From NCBI RefSeq assembly GCF_004297185.1, contig NZ_PGCL01000001.1:496001-560000 (forward strand): 64,000 nucleotides of DNA, read 5' to 3'. Both the position numbers and the translations under genes were made by a program. Every line of letters begins with the position of its first letter. Positions within the stretch are counted from its first letter, which is position 1. Positions 39,175 to 48,981 of the stretch are shown here, piece after piece. This DNA is from Methanofollis fontis (GTDB taxonomy: Archaea > Halobacteriota > Methanomicrobia > Methanomicrobiales > Methanofollaceae). The notes below the pieces were generated by a model that saw nothing but the letters and a program-made list of their open reading frames with translations, made no database searches and had not been told where the DNA came from.

Positions 39175-42100
39175 ATGACGAGAGAGAGATCTATGGTAAA
39201 AATCCTTACAGTGCTTATCTTCTGCACCTGTATTATAGCCGGGGTGCAGGCCGCTGAATCATATGAATTTGTCACAAAATGGGGCTCATATGGCTCTGGC
39301 GACGGGCAGTTTATCAGGCCGGAGGGAGTTGCGGTGGACATTGAAGGCAATGTCTATGTAGCAGATCCGGGAAATAACAGGATACAAAAATTCAGCAACA
39401 CCGGTGATTTTATCACAAAATGGGGTACCACGGGCACCGGCGCCGGTCAATTTTCGTATCCCAGGGGCGTCGCAGTGGATGGTGAAGGTTATGTCTATGT
39501 CGTGGAACAGACAAATAACCGCGTCCAGAAGTTCGATGAAGATGGCACCTACATTGCCAGATGGGGTACCCAGGGTTCAGGTGAAGGCCAGTTCGAGAGT
39601 CCCGGGGGCATTGCGGTGGACAATGCCAGCAATATCTATGTGGCAGATACCGTCAATCATCGTGTCCAGAAGTTTGATTCTACAGGCACCTTCGTTACAC
39701 AATGGGGATCACAGGGTGCAGGCGATGGGCAGTTCAGATTTCCCATGGCCATTGCAATAGGAAAGAATGACAGTGTGTATGTCGGTGATGAGAATTATCG
39801 TATTCAGAAGTTTGATGCGAATGGCACCTTTATAACAAAATGGGGTTCGGAAGGCATGGGCAACGGCCAGTTTACCTACCCACCAAGCGGTGCTGCGGTA
39901 GATGATCTGGGCAACCTCTTCGTTGCGGAAGGGCAATATTATACTGGCTCCGGCTTGCTGTACCGTGTCCAGAAATTTGATTCTAACGGCACCTTCATCA
40001 CCAAATGGGGATACCGTGGCTCAGGAGATGGGGGTTTTCAGTATCCAAAGGGCGTTGCAGTGGATAGTGGCGGATATGTCTTTGTGGCAGACGGCGAGGC
40101 ACAGAGAGATTATCACCGCATCCAGAAGTTCTCATCGCTTCCATTTGCCAACTTCACCGGAGAGCCAACAGAAGGGAATTTCCCTCTTCGGGTGAACTTT
40201 ACCGATACGTCCCGGGGGTCGCCCACTTCATGGTCATGGGACTTTGGGGATGGGAATTCCTCTTTTGAACAGCACCCATTCTCCATCTATACCGTACCCG
40301 GCGTCTACGATGTGTCACTAACTGTTGAGAACGAAGTCAGTAGCAATACAACAACGAAAAATGGTTACATAACCGTCCTTGACTGGGTCAAAGCGAACTT
40401 CACCATGAACATCACCGGGGGTACTGCCCCCCTTACCGTACAGTTCACTGACACCTCCACCGGTGGTCTTGCACCCCCCGACACATGGGAGTGGAACCTG
40501 GCACGTTTTGATGATCCCGAATGGTCGTACAAAACTGACGAGCAGAACCTGAACTACACTTTCATGATACCGGACTGGTATATTGTGTCATTATGGGTCG
40601 GTCGTGACAATCTGAGTGATATATATGTATATAGTGGTCAAATTATCGTAACCCGGCCACCACCCGTCACCAATTTTACCGGGTATCCCACCGTTGGTTC
40701 TGCTCCGCTGACCGTCCGGTTCAACGACACCTCGGCCGGGAATGCTACACAATGGTTCTGGGACTTTGGGGATGGGAACACCTCAACACTTCAGCATCCG
40801 ACCATCACCTATGAGATCCCGGGTTTATACACCATATCACTCAATGCAACCAATGATGGTGGAAGTAACAGTTCCACAAGGGAATCCTATATTAACGTCA
40901 CCAGTTTCCCGGTGATCCCTGTTTCTGACTTTATCGGAACACCCACCTCCGGCAGAAAACCTCTTGCCGTTCAGTTCACCGATCTATCGACGGGAGGGCC
41001 GACAGAGTGGCTCTGGGAGTTTGGTGACGGAACAACGTCAACTGAACGGACCCCTCAGAAGACGTACACAACAGTGGGGACCTACACTGTTTCGCTTAAT
41101 GCAACAAATGTCGATGGGAGCAGCACGAAAATACAAGAGGGTTATATATCGGTTACTGACACCCCGACACCACCGGTTGCCAACTTCACGGGAACTCCTG
41201 CCAATGGAACAGCCCCGCTTTCGGTGCAGTTCACTGACACCTCAACCGGAGTGCCGACAGAGTGGTTCTGGGAGTTTGGTGACGGAACCAATTCAACCAG
41301 CCAGAACCCGCTGAAGACCTACACAACCGCGGGCACCTACACCGTCTCACTCAACGCAACAAATGCCGACGGCAGCAGCACGAAAACACGAGAGAATTAC
41401 ATAACGGTCACTGATGACCCCGTATCACCGGTCGCCAACTTCACCGGGACACCCACCACCGGAAAGGCCCCGCTGACCGTGCAATTCAATGACACCTCAA
41501 CCGGAGTGCCGACAGAATGGCTCTGGGAGTTTGGTGACGGAACCAATTCAGTCGAGCAGAACCCGCTGAAGACCTACACAACTTTGGGCACCTACACCGT
41601 TTCTCTCAACGCAACAAATGCCGATGGCAGCAGCACGAAAACACGGGAGAATTACATAACGGTCACTGATGACCCGGTACCACCGGTCGCCAACTTCACC
41701 GGGGCACCCACAAATGGAACAGCACCCCTTACCGTGCAGTTTACCGATCTCTCAACCGGGGGGCCTTCACAGTGGTTCTGGGAGTTTGGCGACGGAACCA
41801 ATTCAACCGACCAGAACCCGCAGAAGACCTACACAACCGCGGGCACCTACACCGTCTCCCTCAACACAACAAATGCCGACGGCAGCAGCACGAAAACACG
41901 GGAGAATTACATAACGGTCACCGATGACCCGGCACCACCGGTTGCCAACTTCTCCGGGACACCCAAAAAAGGAATTGCCCCCCTTACTGTGCAGTTTACT
42001 GATCTCTCGACAAGAGAGCCGACAGAGTGGTTCTGGGAGTTTGGCGATGGAACCAATTCAACCGACCAGAACCCACAGAAAACTTACACGACTATTGGGA

Positions 42101-45100
42101 CCTACACCGTCTCACTTAATGCAACGAATGCACAGGGGAGCAGTGCCGTCACAAAGGTAAATTACATAAACGCCACTGATGTTCCGACACCGGCAAACTT
42201 CAGTTTCATCTCAGAGTGGGGATCCAGAGGCACATCTGACGGAGAGTTCACGTATCCTGACGGTATCGTCATGGACACTGCCGGTAACATATATGTGGTG
42301 GATTATGGGAATGACCGCATCCAGAAGTTCAATAGAACTGGTTCATTCATCACCAAATGGGGCTCTTCCGGATATTCAGAAGATGGGGAGTTCAACATGC
42401 CACATGGCATTGCAGTGGATTCCGACAGCAATGTCTATGTGACAGATACCTGGAATAGCCGCATTCAGAAGTTTGACAGCACTGGCACTTTCATCGCCAA
42501 ATGGGGATCCTATGGCACCGGTGACGGGCAGTTTGACTTTCCACAGGGCATCGCCATTGATGCAGACGGCTCCATCTATGTAGCAGATAATGCCAACCAG
42601 CGGATCCAGAAGTTTGATTCAAACGGTACTTTCATCACCAAATGGGGTTCCGGTGGTACCGGTGACGGAGAGTTTGACCGCCCACATGGCATTGCAGTGG
42701 ATGCAGACGGCAACGTCTTCGTGTCTGATGCAGGGAATAACAATATCCAGAAATTCACCAGCACCGGCACTTTCATTGCGAAATGGGGAACTGCAGGCTC
42801 AGGCGACGGACAGTTCAACGTACCAAGGGGTATTGCGGTGGATTTGAGGGGGAATGTCTTTGCGGCAGATTCCCTGAACCATCGTATTCAGATATTTGAC
42901 AACAACGGGACCTTCCTGACAGAATTTGGTTCGTATGGTGCAGGCGAAGGGGAGTTTAACGAGCCGTGGGATACCCTGGTGGACAGCGCCGGCAATATCT
43001 ATGTGACAGAAGCACGGAATCACCGCATCCAGGTATTCGCACCCATTCCCGAAGGAATGCCGTTCGCCAGCTTCACTGCTCTGCCAACCGCTGGTACAGC
43101 TCCGCTGACAGTCGCATTCACCGATGAATCAACCGGAGAACCAACGGAGTGGCAATGGACTTTCGGGGACGGTACAATCTCACATGAACAGAACCCAACA
43201 AAGACCTATACGATACCGGGCTTTTACACTGTCTCATTAACAGCAACGAATGAAATAGGAAGCGACACCGATACAAAGAATAAATACATAACCGTGAGTC
43301 CTCCGGAAGAAAACTATGAATTCGTCATGAAATGGGGATCATATGGCGATGGGCGGCTCCTTGGTCCAATGGGCATCGGGGTGGACGCCGCAGGTAATGT
43401 CTGCGTGGCAGATGCCAATAACCTCCGGATCCAGAAATTTGACCGTAACGGCACCTTTAGCACCAAATGGGGTTCTCCGGGCTCCGGCAACGGGGAGTTT
43501 GGATGCGACTATGATTCTTATTCCGAGAATGGACCGTATGGCGTTGCGATGGATGCTGCCGGCAACATCTATGTGGCAGACCTCTATAATAATCGGATAC
43601 AGAAATTCGACAGCTCCGGCACCTTCATCACGAAATGGGGATCGTATGGCTCCGGCGACGGGGAGTTTTCCGATCCGCGTGGTATCACCGTGGACAGTGC
43701 CGGGTACCTCTATGTATCTGATTACTGGAATAACCGCATCCAGAAGTTCGATGGTTCCGGCACTTTCATCACAAAATTTGTATTCTCTCAGGGCTCTGGC
43801 GATGGGCAATTCGGGCTGGGACCAGATAGCGTCGCAGTAGACAGTGCCGGCAACCTCTATGTGACAGACCCAATTAACTCCAGGATCCTGAAGTTCGATA
43901 GTTCTGGAACCTTCATTGCCACATGGGGATCGTATGGCACGGGAATCGGAAAATTCCGTTCTCCGACAGGCATCGCAGTGGATGCAGACAGCAACGTCTA
44001 CGTGGCTGATTCACTTAACAACCGCATCCAGAAATTTAGCAGCACCGGCACATTCCTCACCTCATGGGGCCTACGGGGCGCCGGGGACGGAGAGTTTGAA
44101 GAGCCGCGTGGCATCGTGGTTGATGCAGAAAGCTACGTCTATGTAACCGATCACTATAATAACCGCATCCAGAAGTTCGATAGTTCCGGCACCTTCATCG
44201 CCACATGGGGCTCTGAGCCGCCCGGTGACAGCGAGTTCTCATACCCGAAGGGTGTCGCGGTTGATGCTGCCGGCAATGTCTATGTAGCAGATACGAACAA
44301 TCACCGCATCCAGAAGTTCGATGCCAATGGCACCTTTATCACAACATGGGGACATGAGGAATCGCCATCTCTACCTGGTGAGCTCCCCGTGATCGAAGCG
44401 AATGGAAATTTCTCCTTCCCGAAAGGAGTCGCTATCGATGGTGAAGGTTTTGTCTATGTGGCAGACTCAGGCAATAACCGTATCCAGAAGTTCGATACCA
44501 ATGGCACCTTCATCACGAAATGGGGAGGGGCGATTGGCTATGGTGATGGGCAGTTCAGTGGTCTGCGTGGCATCGCAGCGGATGAGGACGGATTCATCTA
44601 TGTGGCAGATGCTGAAGAGTATGTCATTGCCCGTATCCAGAAGTTCGATTCTAACGGCACCTTCATCACGAAATGGGGATCGTATGGCACCGGCGACGGG
44701 GAGTTCATGGATCCACAGGGTGTCGCGACAGATCCTTTCGGCAATGTTTATGTGACAGACAGATATGGTGGCCGGATTCAGAAATTCGACAGCTCCGGCA
44801 CATTCATTGCTACATGGGCATCAGATGACACGGGAGTCGGGCAACTCCTTTCTCCTTCCTGTATCGCAACGGACGATGCCGGAAATGTCTATGTGACATC
44901 CTTTGATCTCTATACGGCATCCTCTGATATCCGGAAGTTTACCGGCAATGGTATTTTCATCACCACATGGGGGGTCTCAGGTTCCGGTGATGGTCAGTTT
45001 TCAGGGCTGCTCGGTGTTGCAGTCAATGGTGACGGCCTTGTCTATGCGGCGGATGAATACAATAACAGGATACAGGTGTTCAGATCATACACCCCCGCCA

Positions 45101-46641
45101 CCCCGCCTGTTGCCGCTTTTATTGCTAATGTCACAAGCGGTTCCGCCCCCCTCGCAGTGCAGTTCACTGACACGTCTACAGGAAATCCGGCATCATGGGT
45201 ATGGAACTTCGGTGACGGGAACACATCAACCGTTCAGAACCCCTCGCATCTCTACACGATGGAAGGCACTTTCAATGTGAGCCTGAATGTATCCAATGCA
45301 GGCGGTTCGGACACCATAACAAAGGTAAATCTGATAACCATTTCCGCACCTGTACCAGAGGCACGGTTTGATCTGAACCGTAACTTTGCCGCATCAACTG
45401 AGAATGATACATTTGTCCCGGGGACCTATCCTTCCTTCCAGACATACAGACTGCATGCCGAGAATCTGGATGAAACAGTATCCCTCGGAAATCTGACGTA
45501 TGTTGCAGGAGTTGCAAATATCACCTCCGTTGAGTATGATGATTATGCATCATGGAACTCAACCTATGCAGAGTGGAATTTCCCGCCGGAATATGTAATC
45601 GGGCCACAGTGTGCGTTTGATACGCGGGCAGACACCTCATTTGCAGAGTTTAGATCATTCACCCATACATTGACACGAAACTGCAGTCAGGTAACATTTA
45701 CAGCACCCGGAATTCAGGAGACAAATATCACGTTGGTATTGGATGACCTTGATTTTGAGTCAGTATTTGTCGGGTTTGCATCAGCAAAAGACCACAATAT
45801 GACAACTGAAATTATCAACTCGTCGTTTATGACAAATGCACCTCTTTCAACGCCTCTTCTGACAGACGGTGGTTATCACCTGAAACTTGACAAATCTGCT
45901 CTTGTAATCGGAGCAGAGTATTACTTCAGGTTTGATACAACCATCATCCCCAATGGGACCGCGGTGATGCACAAACCGATAGCATATGTCTGGGAAGGTC
46001 AGAACAATGGCTATGCAGATCTGGGAGTCACAAATAAGGCAGAAATACCTGCATCTATGCTGCCGGCAGATGCATCTGAGTTTTCGGTTCAGACGAATAC
46101 GTCATGCAACTGGGGTGTTGTATGGCAGGACAACCTTCTCTCAATTCTAAGCGGAACGTCCGCCAGAGTAACCCTCCCTGCAGCGGCAAACTTTACTGCT
46201 GATCCCCTCCTGGGACATACCCCGCTTACGGTGCGGTTCACTGATACATCCACCGGCAATGTCACCGCATGGTTCTGGAACTTTGGTGATGGCGCAAACT
46301 CGACCGAACAAAACCCGGTTCATGTCTACACGACACCCGGCAGCTATTCGGTTGCGCTCTCGATTAACGGGGGTGAAGATACCTTTTCTGAGCCCGGTTA
46401 CATCAGGGTCACTTCAGGGGTTCTTCTTGGTGATGCCAATAATGATGGTGAGGTAAATCAGGCCGATACCCTGCGTGTGCTCAAAGAGGTCGTAGGACTG
46501 CTTGATCCGCCTGAAAAGAATACCGATGATTTTGAGCGTACCGATGTCCACTGGAACGGGGCAGTCGAAGTTGGGGATGCGATGTTCATCGCCCAGTATA
46601 ATGTGGGACTGCGGGACGCGTGGTTCAGGGTGATTGAATAA
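39175..46641 (+). CDS. giant NHL/PKD-repeat surface protein with C-terminal dockerin-like domain
   Basis: A 2488-residue exported protein. A signal peptide (about 8-26) comes first. NHL beta-propeller repeats (GVAVDxxGNVYVADxxNNRIQKF) form three blocks at about 28-320, 1005-1290 and 1380-1960. PKD domains (VQFTDTSTGxPTxW, WEFGDG) separate them: about seven at 322-1000, others near 1295, 1975 and 2330. A beta-rich domain of no clear family lies at about 2060-2330. The end (GDANNDGEVNQADTL, then a second half TDVHWNGAVEVGDAMF) is a calcium-binding dockerin-like pair. Probably a cell-surface adhesin or scaffold; the ligand is unknown. GC is lower than in the neighbours. Confidence 0.9.
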   Translation: MTRERSMVKILTVLIFCTCIIAGVQAAESYEFVTKWGSYGSGDGQFIRPEGVAVDIEGNVYVADPGNNRIQKFSNTGDFITKWGTTGTGAGQFSYPRGVAVDGEGYVYVVEQTNNRVQKFDEDGTYIARWGTQGSGEGQFESPGGIAVDNASNIYVADTVNHRVQKFDSTGTFVTQWGSQGAGDGQFRFPMAIAIGKNDSVYVGDENYRIQKFDANGTFITKWGSEGMGNGQFTYPPSGAAVDDLGNLFVAEGQYYTGSGLLYRVQKFDSNGTFITKWGYRGSGDGGFQYPKGVAVDSGGYVFVADGEAQRDYHRIQKFSSLPFANFTGEPTEGNFPLRVNFTDTSRGSPTSWSWDFGDGNSSFEQHPFSIYTVPGVYDVSLTVENEVSSNTTTKNGYITVLDWVKANFTMNITGGTAPLTVQFTDTSTGGLAPPDTWEWNLARFDDPEWSYKTDEQNLNYTFMIPDWYIVSLWVGRDNLSDIYVYSGQIIVTRPPPVTNFTGYPTVGSAPLTVRFNDTSAGNATQWFWDFGDGNTSTLQHPTITYEIPGLYTISLNATNDGGSNSSTRESYINVTSFPVIPVSDFIGTPTSGRKPLAVQFTDLSTGGPTEWLWEFGDGTTSTERTPQKTYTTVGTYTVSLNATNVDGSSTKIQEGYISVTDTPTPPVANFTGTPANGTAPLSVQFTDTSTGVPTEWFWEFGDGTNSTSQNPLKTYTTAGTYTVSLNATNADGSSTKTRENYITVTDDPVSPVANFTGTPTTGKAPLTVQFNDTSTGVPTEWLWEFGDGTNSVEQNPLKTYTTLGTYTVSLNATNADGSSTKTRENYITVTDDPVPPVANFTGAPTNGTAPLTVQFTDLSTGGPSQWFWEFGDGTNSTDQNPQKTYTTAGTYTVSLNTTNADGSSTKTRENYITVTDDPAPPVANFSGTPKKGIAPLTVQFTDLSTREPTEWFWEFGDGTNSTDQNPQKTYTTIGTYTVSLNATNAQGSSAVTKVNYINATDVPTPANFSFISEWGSRGTSDGEFTYPDGIVMDTAGNIYVVDYGNDRIQKFNRTGSFITKWGSSGYSEDGEFNMPHGIAVDSDSNVYVTDTWNSRIQKFDSTGTFIAKWGSYGTGDGQFDFPQGIAIDADGSIYVADNANQRIQKFDSNGTFITKWGSGGTGDGEFDRPHGIAVDADGNVFVSDAGNNNIQKFTSTGTFIAKWGTAGSGDGQFNVPRGIAVDLRGNVFAADSLNHRIQIFDNNGTFLTEFGSYGAGEGEFNEPWDTLVDSAGNIYVTEARNHRIQVFAPIPEGMPFASFTALPTAGTAPLTVAFTDESTGEPTEWQWTFGDGTISHEQNPTKTYTIPGFYTVSLTATNEIGSDTDTKNKYITVSPPEENYEFVMKWGSYGDGRLLGPMGIGVDAAGNVCVADANNLRIQKFDRNGTFSTKWGSPGSGNGEFGCDYDSYSENGPYGVAMDAAGNIYVADLYNNRIQKFDSSGTFITKWGSYGSGDGEFSDPRGITVDSAGYLYVSDYWNNRIQKFDGSGTFITKFVFSQGSGDGQFGLGPDSVAVDSAGNLYVTDPINSRILKFDSSGTFIATWGSYGTGIGKFRSPTGIAVDADSNVYVADSLNNRIQKFSSTGTFLTSWGLRGAGDGEFEEPRGIVVDAESYVYVTDHYNNRIQKFDSSGTFIATWGSEPPGDSEFSYPKGVAVDAAGNVYVADTNNHRIQKFDANGTFITTWGHEESPSLPGELPVIEANGNFSFPKGVAIDGEGFVYVADSGNNRIQKFDTNGTFITKWGGAIGYGDGQFSGLRGIAADEDGFIYVADAEEYVIARIQKFDSNGTFITKWGSYGTGDGEFMDPQGVATDPFGNVYVTDRYGGRIQKFDSSGTFIATWASDDTGVGQLLSPSCIATDDAGNVYVTSFDLYTASSDIRKFTGNGIFITTWGVSGSGDGQFSGLLGVAVNGDGLVYAADEYNNRIQVFRSYTPATPPVAAFIANVTSGSAPLAVQFTDTSTGNPASWVWNFGDGNTSTVQNPSHLYTMEGTFNVSLNVSNAGGSDTITKVNLITISAPVPEARFDLNRNFAASTENDTFVPGTYPSFQTYRLHAENLDETVSLGNLTYVAGVANITSVEYDDYASWNSTYAEWNFPPEYVIGPQCAFDTRADTSFAEFRSFTHTLTRNCSQVTFTAPGIQETNITLVLDDLDFESVFVGFASAKDHNMTTEIINSSFMTNAPLSTPLLTDGGYHLKLDKSALVIGAEYYFRFDTTIIPNGTAVMHKPIAYVWEGQNNGYADLGVTNKAEIPASMLPADASEFSVQTNTSCNWGVVWQDNLLSILSGTSARVTLPAAANFTADPLLGHTPLTVRFTDTSTGNVTAWFWNFGDGANSTEQNPVHVYTTPGSYSVALSINGGEDTFSEPGYIRVTSGVLLGDANNDGEVNQADTLRVLKEVVGLLDPPEKNTDDFERTDVHWNGAVEVGDAMFIAQYNVGLRDAWFRVIE
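41161..42185 (+). repeat. four tandem 255-bp PKD repeats in the giant gene
   Basis: The phrase GT(T/C)GCCAACTTCACCGGG-like recurs at 41176, 41431, 41686 and 41941, exactly 255 bases (85 codons) apart. Copies share long identical runs, which indicates recent tandem duplication and makes copy number likely to vary. Confidence 0.85.
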
Positions 46642-47769
46642 TTTTTCCCGACAGGCAGAGAAAGGACTCAATTTCCCCGATTATTTTTTCCTGCATCGTA
46701 TATTCAGGATCGGCAGGCAATCCAAATTTTTTGCATCGTTTCAGGGTCTTCTGCCGATATTCCGCAGGCCCTCCTTCATGAGTAGTATTTTTGGTACTCT
46801 GTCCCAGGCAACCTCAGCATCTTCCTCAACTCCTAACTCAGGTTCGTCAGCCGTTTCACCCTCCTCCCATCTTCGACCACCACAAATCTCCCGATTTTCT
46901 GTCTTTCCGCTTCAACAGCCTCTCGAGTTCGATCTCTGCATCAACCCGGTACGAGAGAACAACCGGTTCATCGTTCTTTGGCCTCCCTCGCCTCTTCTCC
47001 ATTCTCCGGGAGATTGTGGCGATATCGAGGGAGCTGAACCGGAATCCGGGGTGTTCCTCCAGCCACTTTTCGGCTGCGATCCGGGCATTCGGTTCACAGA
47101 CGAACTCGCATGCACCGAGTTTTCGAAGGACGGTCTTCGCCCGGGCCTTCTCCAGATTCTTCTCAAAGGTCTTCTCCTGCGGCCTATGCATCTCTGTGGA
47201 GTGGTAAATAACCCATTTCTGCGGGATCCCCGGCTATATTCTCTTCCTTTTCTCCTGGTGATGGTCAATTCGGTTCAAGGTGTGTATGGCCCCTGGCATC
47301 GCTTGTTAGCCCCTGGCTTTGTCAGGGGAGAGGGATTGATCAATAGCGTGGGCTCTCCGTCGTGAGGGAGGGAAAGGTTCGCCCTCTCCATACATGGTAA
47401 TGGGCCAAGCGGGATCGATCCCATCCCCCGCGTGGGGAGATGTCCTCCCTGGAGGGTGCACCGAGCCTTGTTGCTCTCTCTGTATCATCCCCGCATCGCC
47501 TGAAAGTTAGGAATGCCCAAAACTGTACGGACAGATACATAACTGTCATGACAGTGGAATCAGGGGTGATAATGGTGATATAATTCCGATAATACCGCAC
47601 AATGGGCGTAAAATAGATAATCGTCTCAGACGTCTGTGGTGATCGGTGCAGTAAATCCTCTGAAAAAACGGCAAGAATCCCTCTTATTTGAGATTCAGTC
47701 GCACGAACGCCTACGATCTCCAAAAAAACTACAAATAATCAGACAAATCGTGAAAAGAAAGATAATTCA
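46642..47769. other. 1.1-kb gap between the giant gene and the tRNAs
   Basis: Bases 46770-47191 hold transposase fragments on the minus strand. In 47192-47769 I find no gene with a plausible start, family motif or coding character; it is a mix of repeats of GC-rich and AT-rich sequence, and looks like decayed DNA. Confidence 0.5.
46770..47191 (-). mobile_element. middle and C-terminal fragments of an IS1634-type transposase
   Basis: Minus-strand frame from 47191: EKARAKTVLRKLGACEFVCEP, AEKWLEEHPGFRFSSLDI, RGRPKNDEPVVLSYRVDAEIE, which is the middle of an IS1634 transposase. Another frame near 46840-46770 reads LRKMLRLPGTEYQKYYS and stops, the usual C-terminal end. The part between them is deleted. 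It is a decayed element, separate from the one at 38525 because the order on the strand does not fit one split copy. Confidence 0.72.
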
Positions 47770-47843
47770 TGGGCCCGCTGAGATTCGAACTCAGGACCTC
47801 CGCCGTGTGAAGGCGACGTCATAACCAGCTAGACCACGAGCCC
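47770..47843 (-). tRNA. tRNA-Val (anticodon CAC)
   Basis: A complete cloverleaf on the minus strand: acceptor GGGCTCG pairing with CGGGCCC, D-arm with GGTCTAGCTGG, anticodon stem TCGCC/GGCGG around loop TTCACAC (anticodon CAC, reads GUG), T-arm CTGAG-TTCGAAT-CTCAG and discriminator A. CCA is not encoded. It lies three bases after tRNA-Gly and is probably co-transcribed with it. Confidence 0.95.
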
Positions 47844-47846
47844 AGA

Positions 47847-47917
47847 TGCATCGACCGGGAATTGAACCCGGGCTATTGGCTTGGAAGGCCAAAGTCATGC
47901 CACTAGACCATCGATGC
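47847..47917 (-). tRNA. tRNA-Gly (anticodon TCC)
   Basis: Minus strand, acceptor GCATCGA pairing with TCGATGC, anticodon stem TTGGC/GCCAA around loop CTTCCAA (anticodon TCC, reads GGA/GGG), T-arm CCGGG-TTCAATT-CCCGG, discriminator A. No encoded CCA. Upstream, a TTTTATTC run near 47957 on the minus strand may be the promoter of this tRNA pair. Confidence 0.95.
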
Positions 47918-47984
47918 GCGAGTGTGTCTGTGACACCCTATCTATTCTGTCCGGCAAGAATAAAAGGGTATTGTCCGGCGGCGT

Positions 47985-48875
47985 TCACCGCCGGGAGAAA
48001 CCCCGCATCTCGTCCTCGATCGCCTCAAGGGCGGCCACCCGCTTCTCCAGGGGCGGGTGGGTGGAGAAGAGCTCCATCAGGGTGTCGCCGGAGAGGGCCG
48101 GGATGATGAAGAAGGCGTTCGCCCCCTCGACCTCCCGCTTCTTCTCGGGCGGGATCATGTCCATGCGTCCGCTGATCTTGTGGAGGGCGGAGGAGAGCGC
48201 CTTCGGGTTGCCGGTGATATAGGCGCTCCCGCGGTCGGCCGCGAACTCCCGGTAACGGGAGAGGGAGCGGATCAGCAGGGTGGAAACGATCCAGACGATG
48301 ATCGCCACGATCCAGGCGATCATCCAGGGGTTCCCCTCCCGCCGGTCGGCGAAGGAGAAGAGCCAGGCGTTCTGCATGATGATCGTCGCCACCATGGCGA
48401 TGAATGACGCCACCGTCAGGGTCAGCACGTCCCGGTTCTTCACATGCGAGAGCTCGTGGGCGAGCACCGCCTCGAGCTCCTCGCGGTTCAGCATCCTGAT
48501 GATCGAGTCGGTCGCCGCCACCACCGCATGGGAGGGGGAGCGCCCGGTCGCAAAGGCGTTGGGCACCGGCGATGGCATCACCGCTACGCGGGGCTTGGGG
48601 ATGCCGGCCTCGGCCGAAAGCCGCTCCACCATGCGGTGAAGTTCGGGGTATTCCTCCTCGCTCACCTCCCGGGCGCCCGTGCTCCAGAGCACCATCCTGT
48701 CTGAGAAGTAGTACTGGACGAACGCAAACACGAATGCGACGCCGACCAGTCCCCACATGCCTATGCCCGGGAACAGGGCCCCGAGAATCGTGATGAAGAC
48801 GAGATAGACCAGGAGCAACAGTGCCCAGGTCAGGATCACCCTCATCGTGAGCCCTATGTCACGCTTCCATTTCAT
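47985..48875 (-). CDS. htpX: HtpX-type membrane zinc metalloprotease
   Basis: A 296-residue M48 peptidase for membrane-protein quality control. Two membrane helices (about 10-50), then the zinc site HELSHVKNRD (about 142-151), two further hydrophobic stretches and the third ligand Glu in YREFAADRGSA. THPPLEKRVAAL near the end is also typical. The ATG at 48875 (MKWKRDIGLT) matches the family start; the frame open further upstream overlaps the divergent Thi4 gene and is not used. Confidence 0.93.
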   Translation of the reverse strand: MKWKRDIGLTMRVILTWALLLLVYLVFITILGALFPGIGMWGLVGVAFVFAFVQYYFSDRMVLWSTGAREVSEEEYPELHRMVERLSAEAGIPKPRVAVMPSPVPNAFATGRSPSHAVVAATDSIIRMLNREELEAVLAHELSHVKNRDVLTLTVASFIAMVATIIMQNAWLFSFADRREGNPWMIAWIVAIIVWIVSTLLIRSLSRYREFAADRGSAYITGNPKALSSALHKISGRMDMIPPEKKREVEGANAFFIIPALSGDTLMELFSTHPPLEKRVAALEAIEDEMRGFSRR

Positions 48876-48981
48876 ATTACTATCAGGTATCTCTCTCACC
48901 TCATAATACCTGTGAAACTGCAAACGGGTGAAAAATCCTATATCGTGCACTGGCACCAACAGAACCGCCGAAGTGGACCTG

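Noticed and set aside
41161-42185. Regular repeats that might suggest a CRISPR array
   Set aside because: The repeats are 255 bases long, in frame and encode PKD domains; there are no short repeat-spacer units or cas genes anywhere in the window.
38525-47191. One IS1634 element split by insertion of the giant gene
   Set aside because: Both fragments are on the minus strand, but the N-terminal part is at the lower coordinate, the wrong order for a single split copy.
47846-48106. Short frame starting in the tRNA-Gly gene
   Set aside because: The RPGIEPGLLAWKAK-like peptide is the usual false translation of a tRNA reverse complement.
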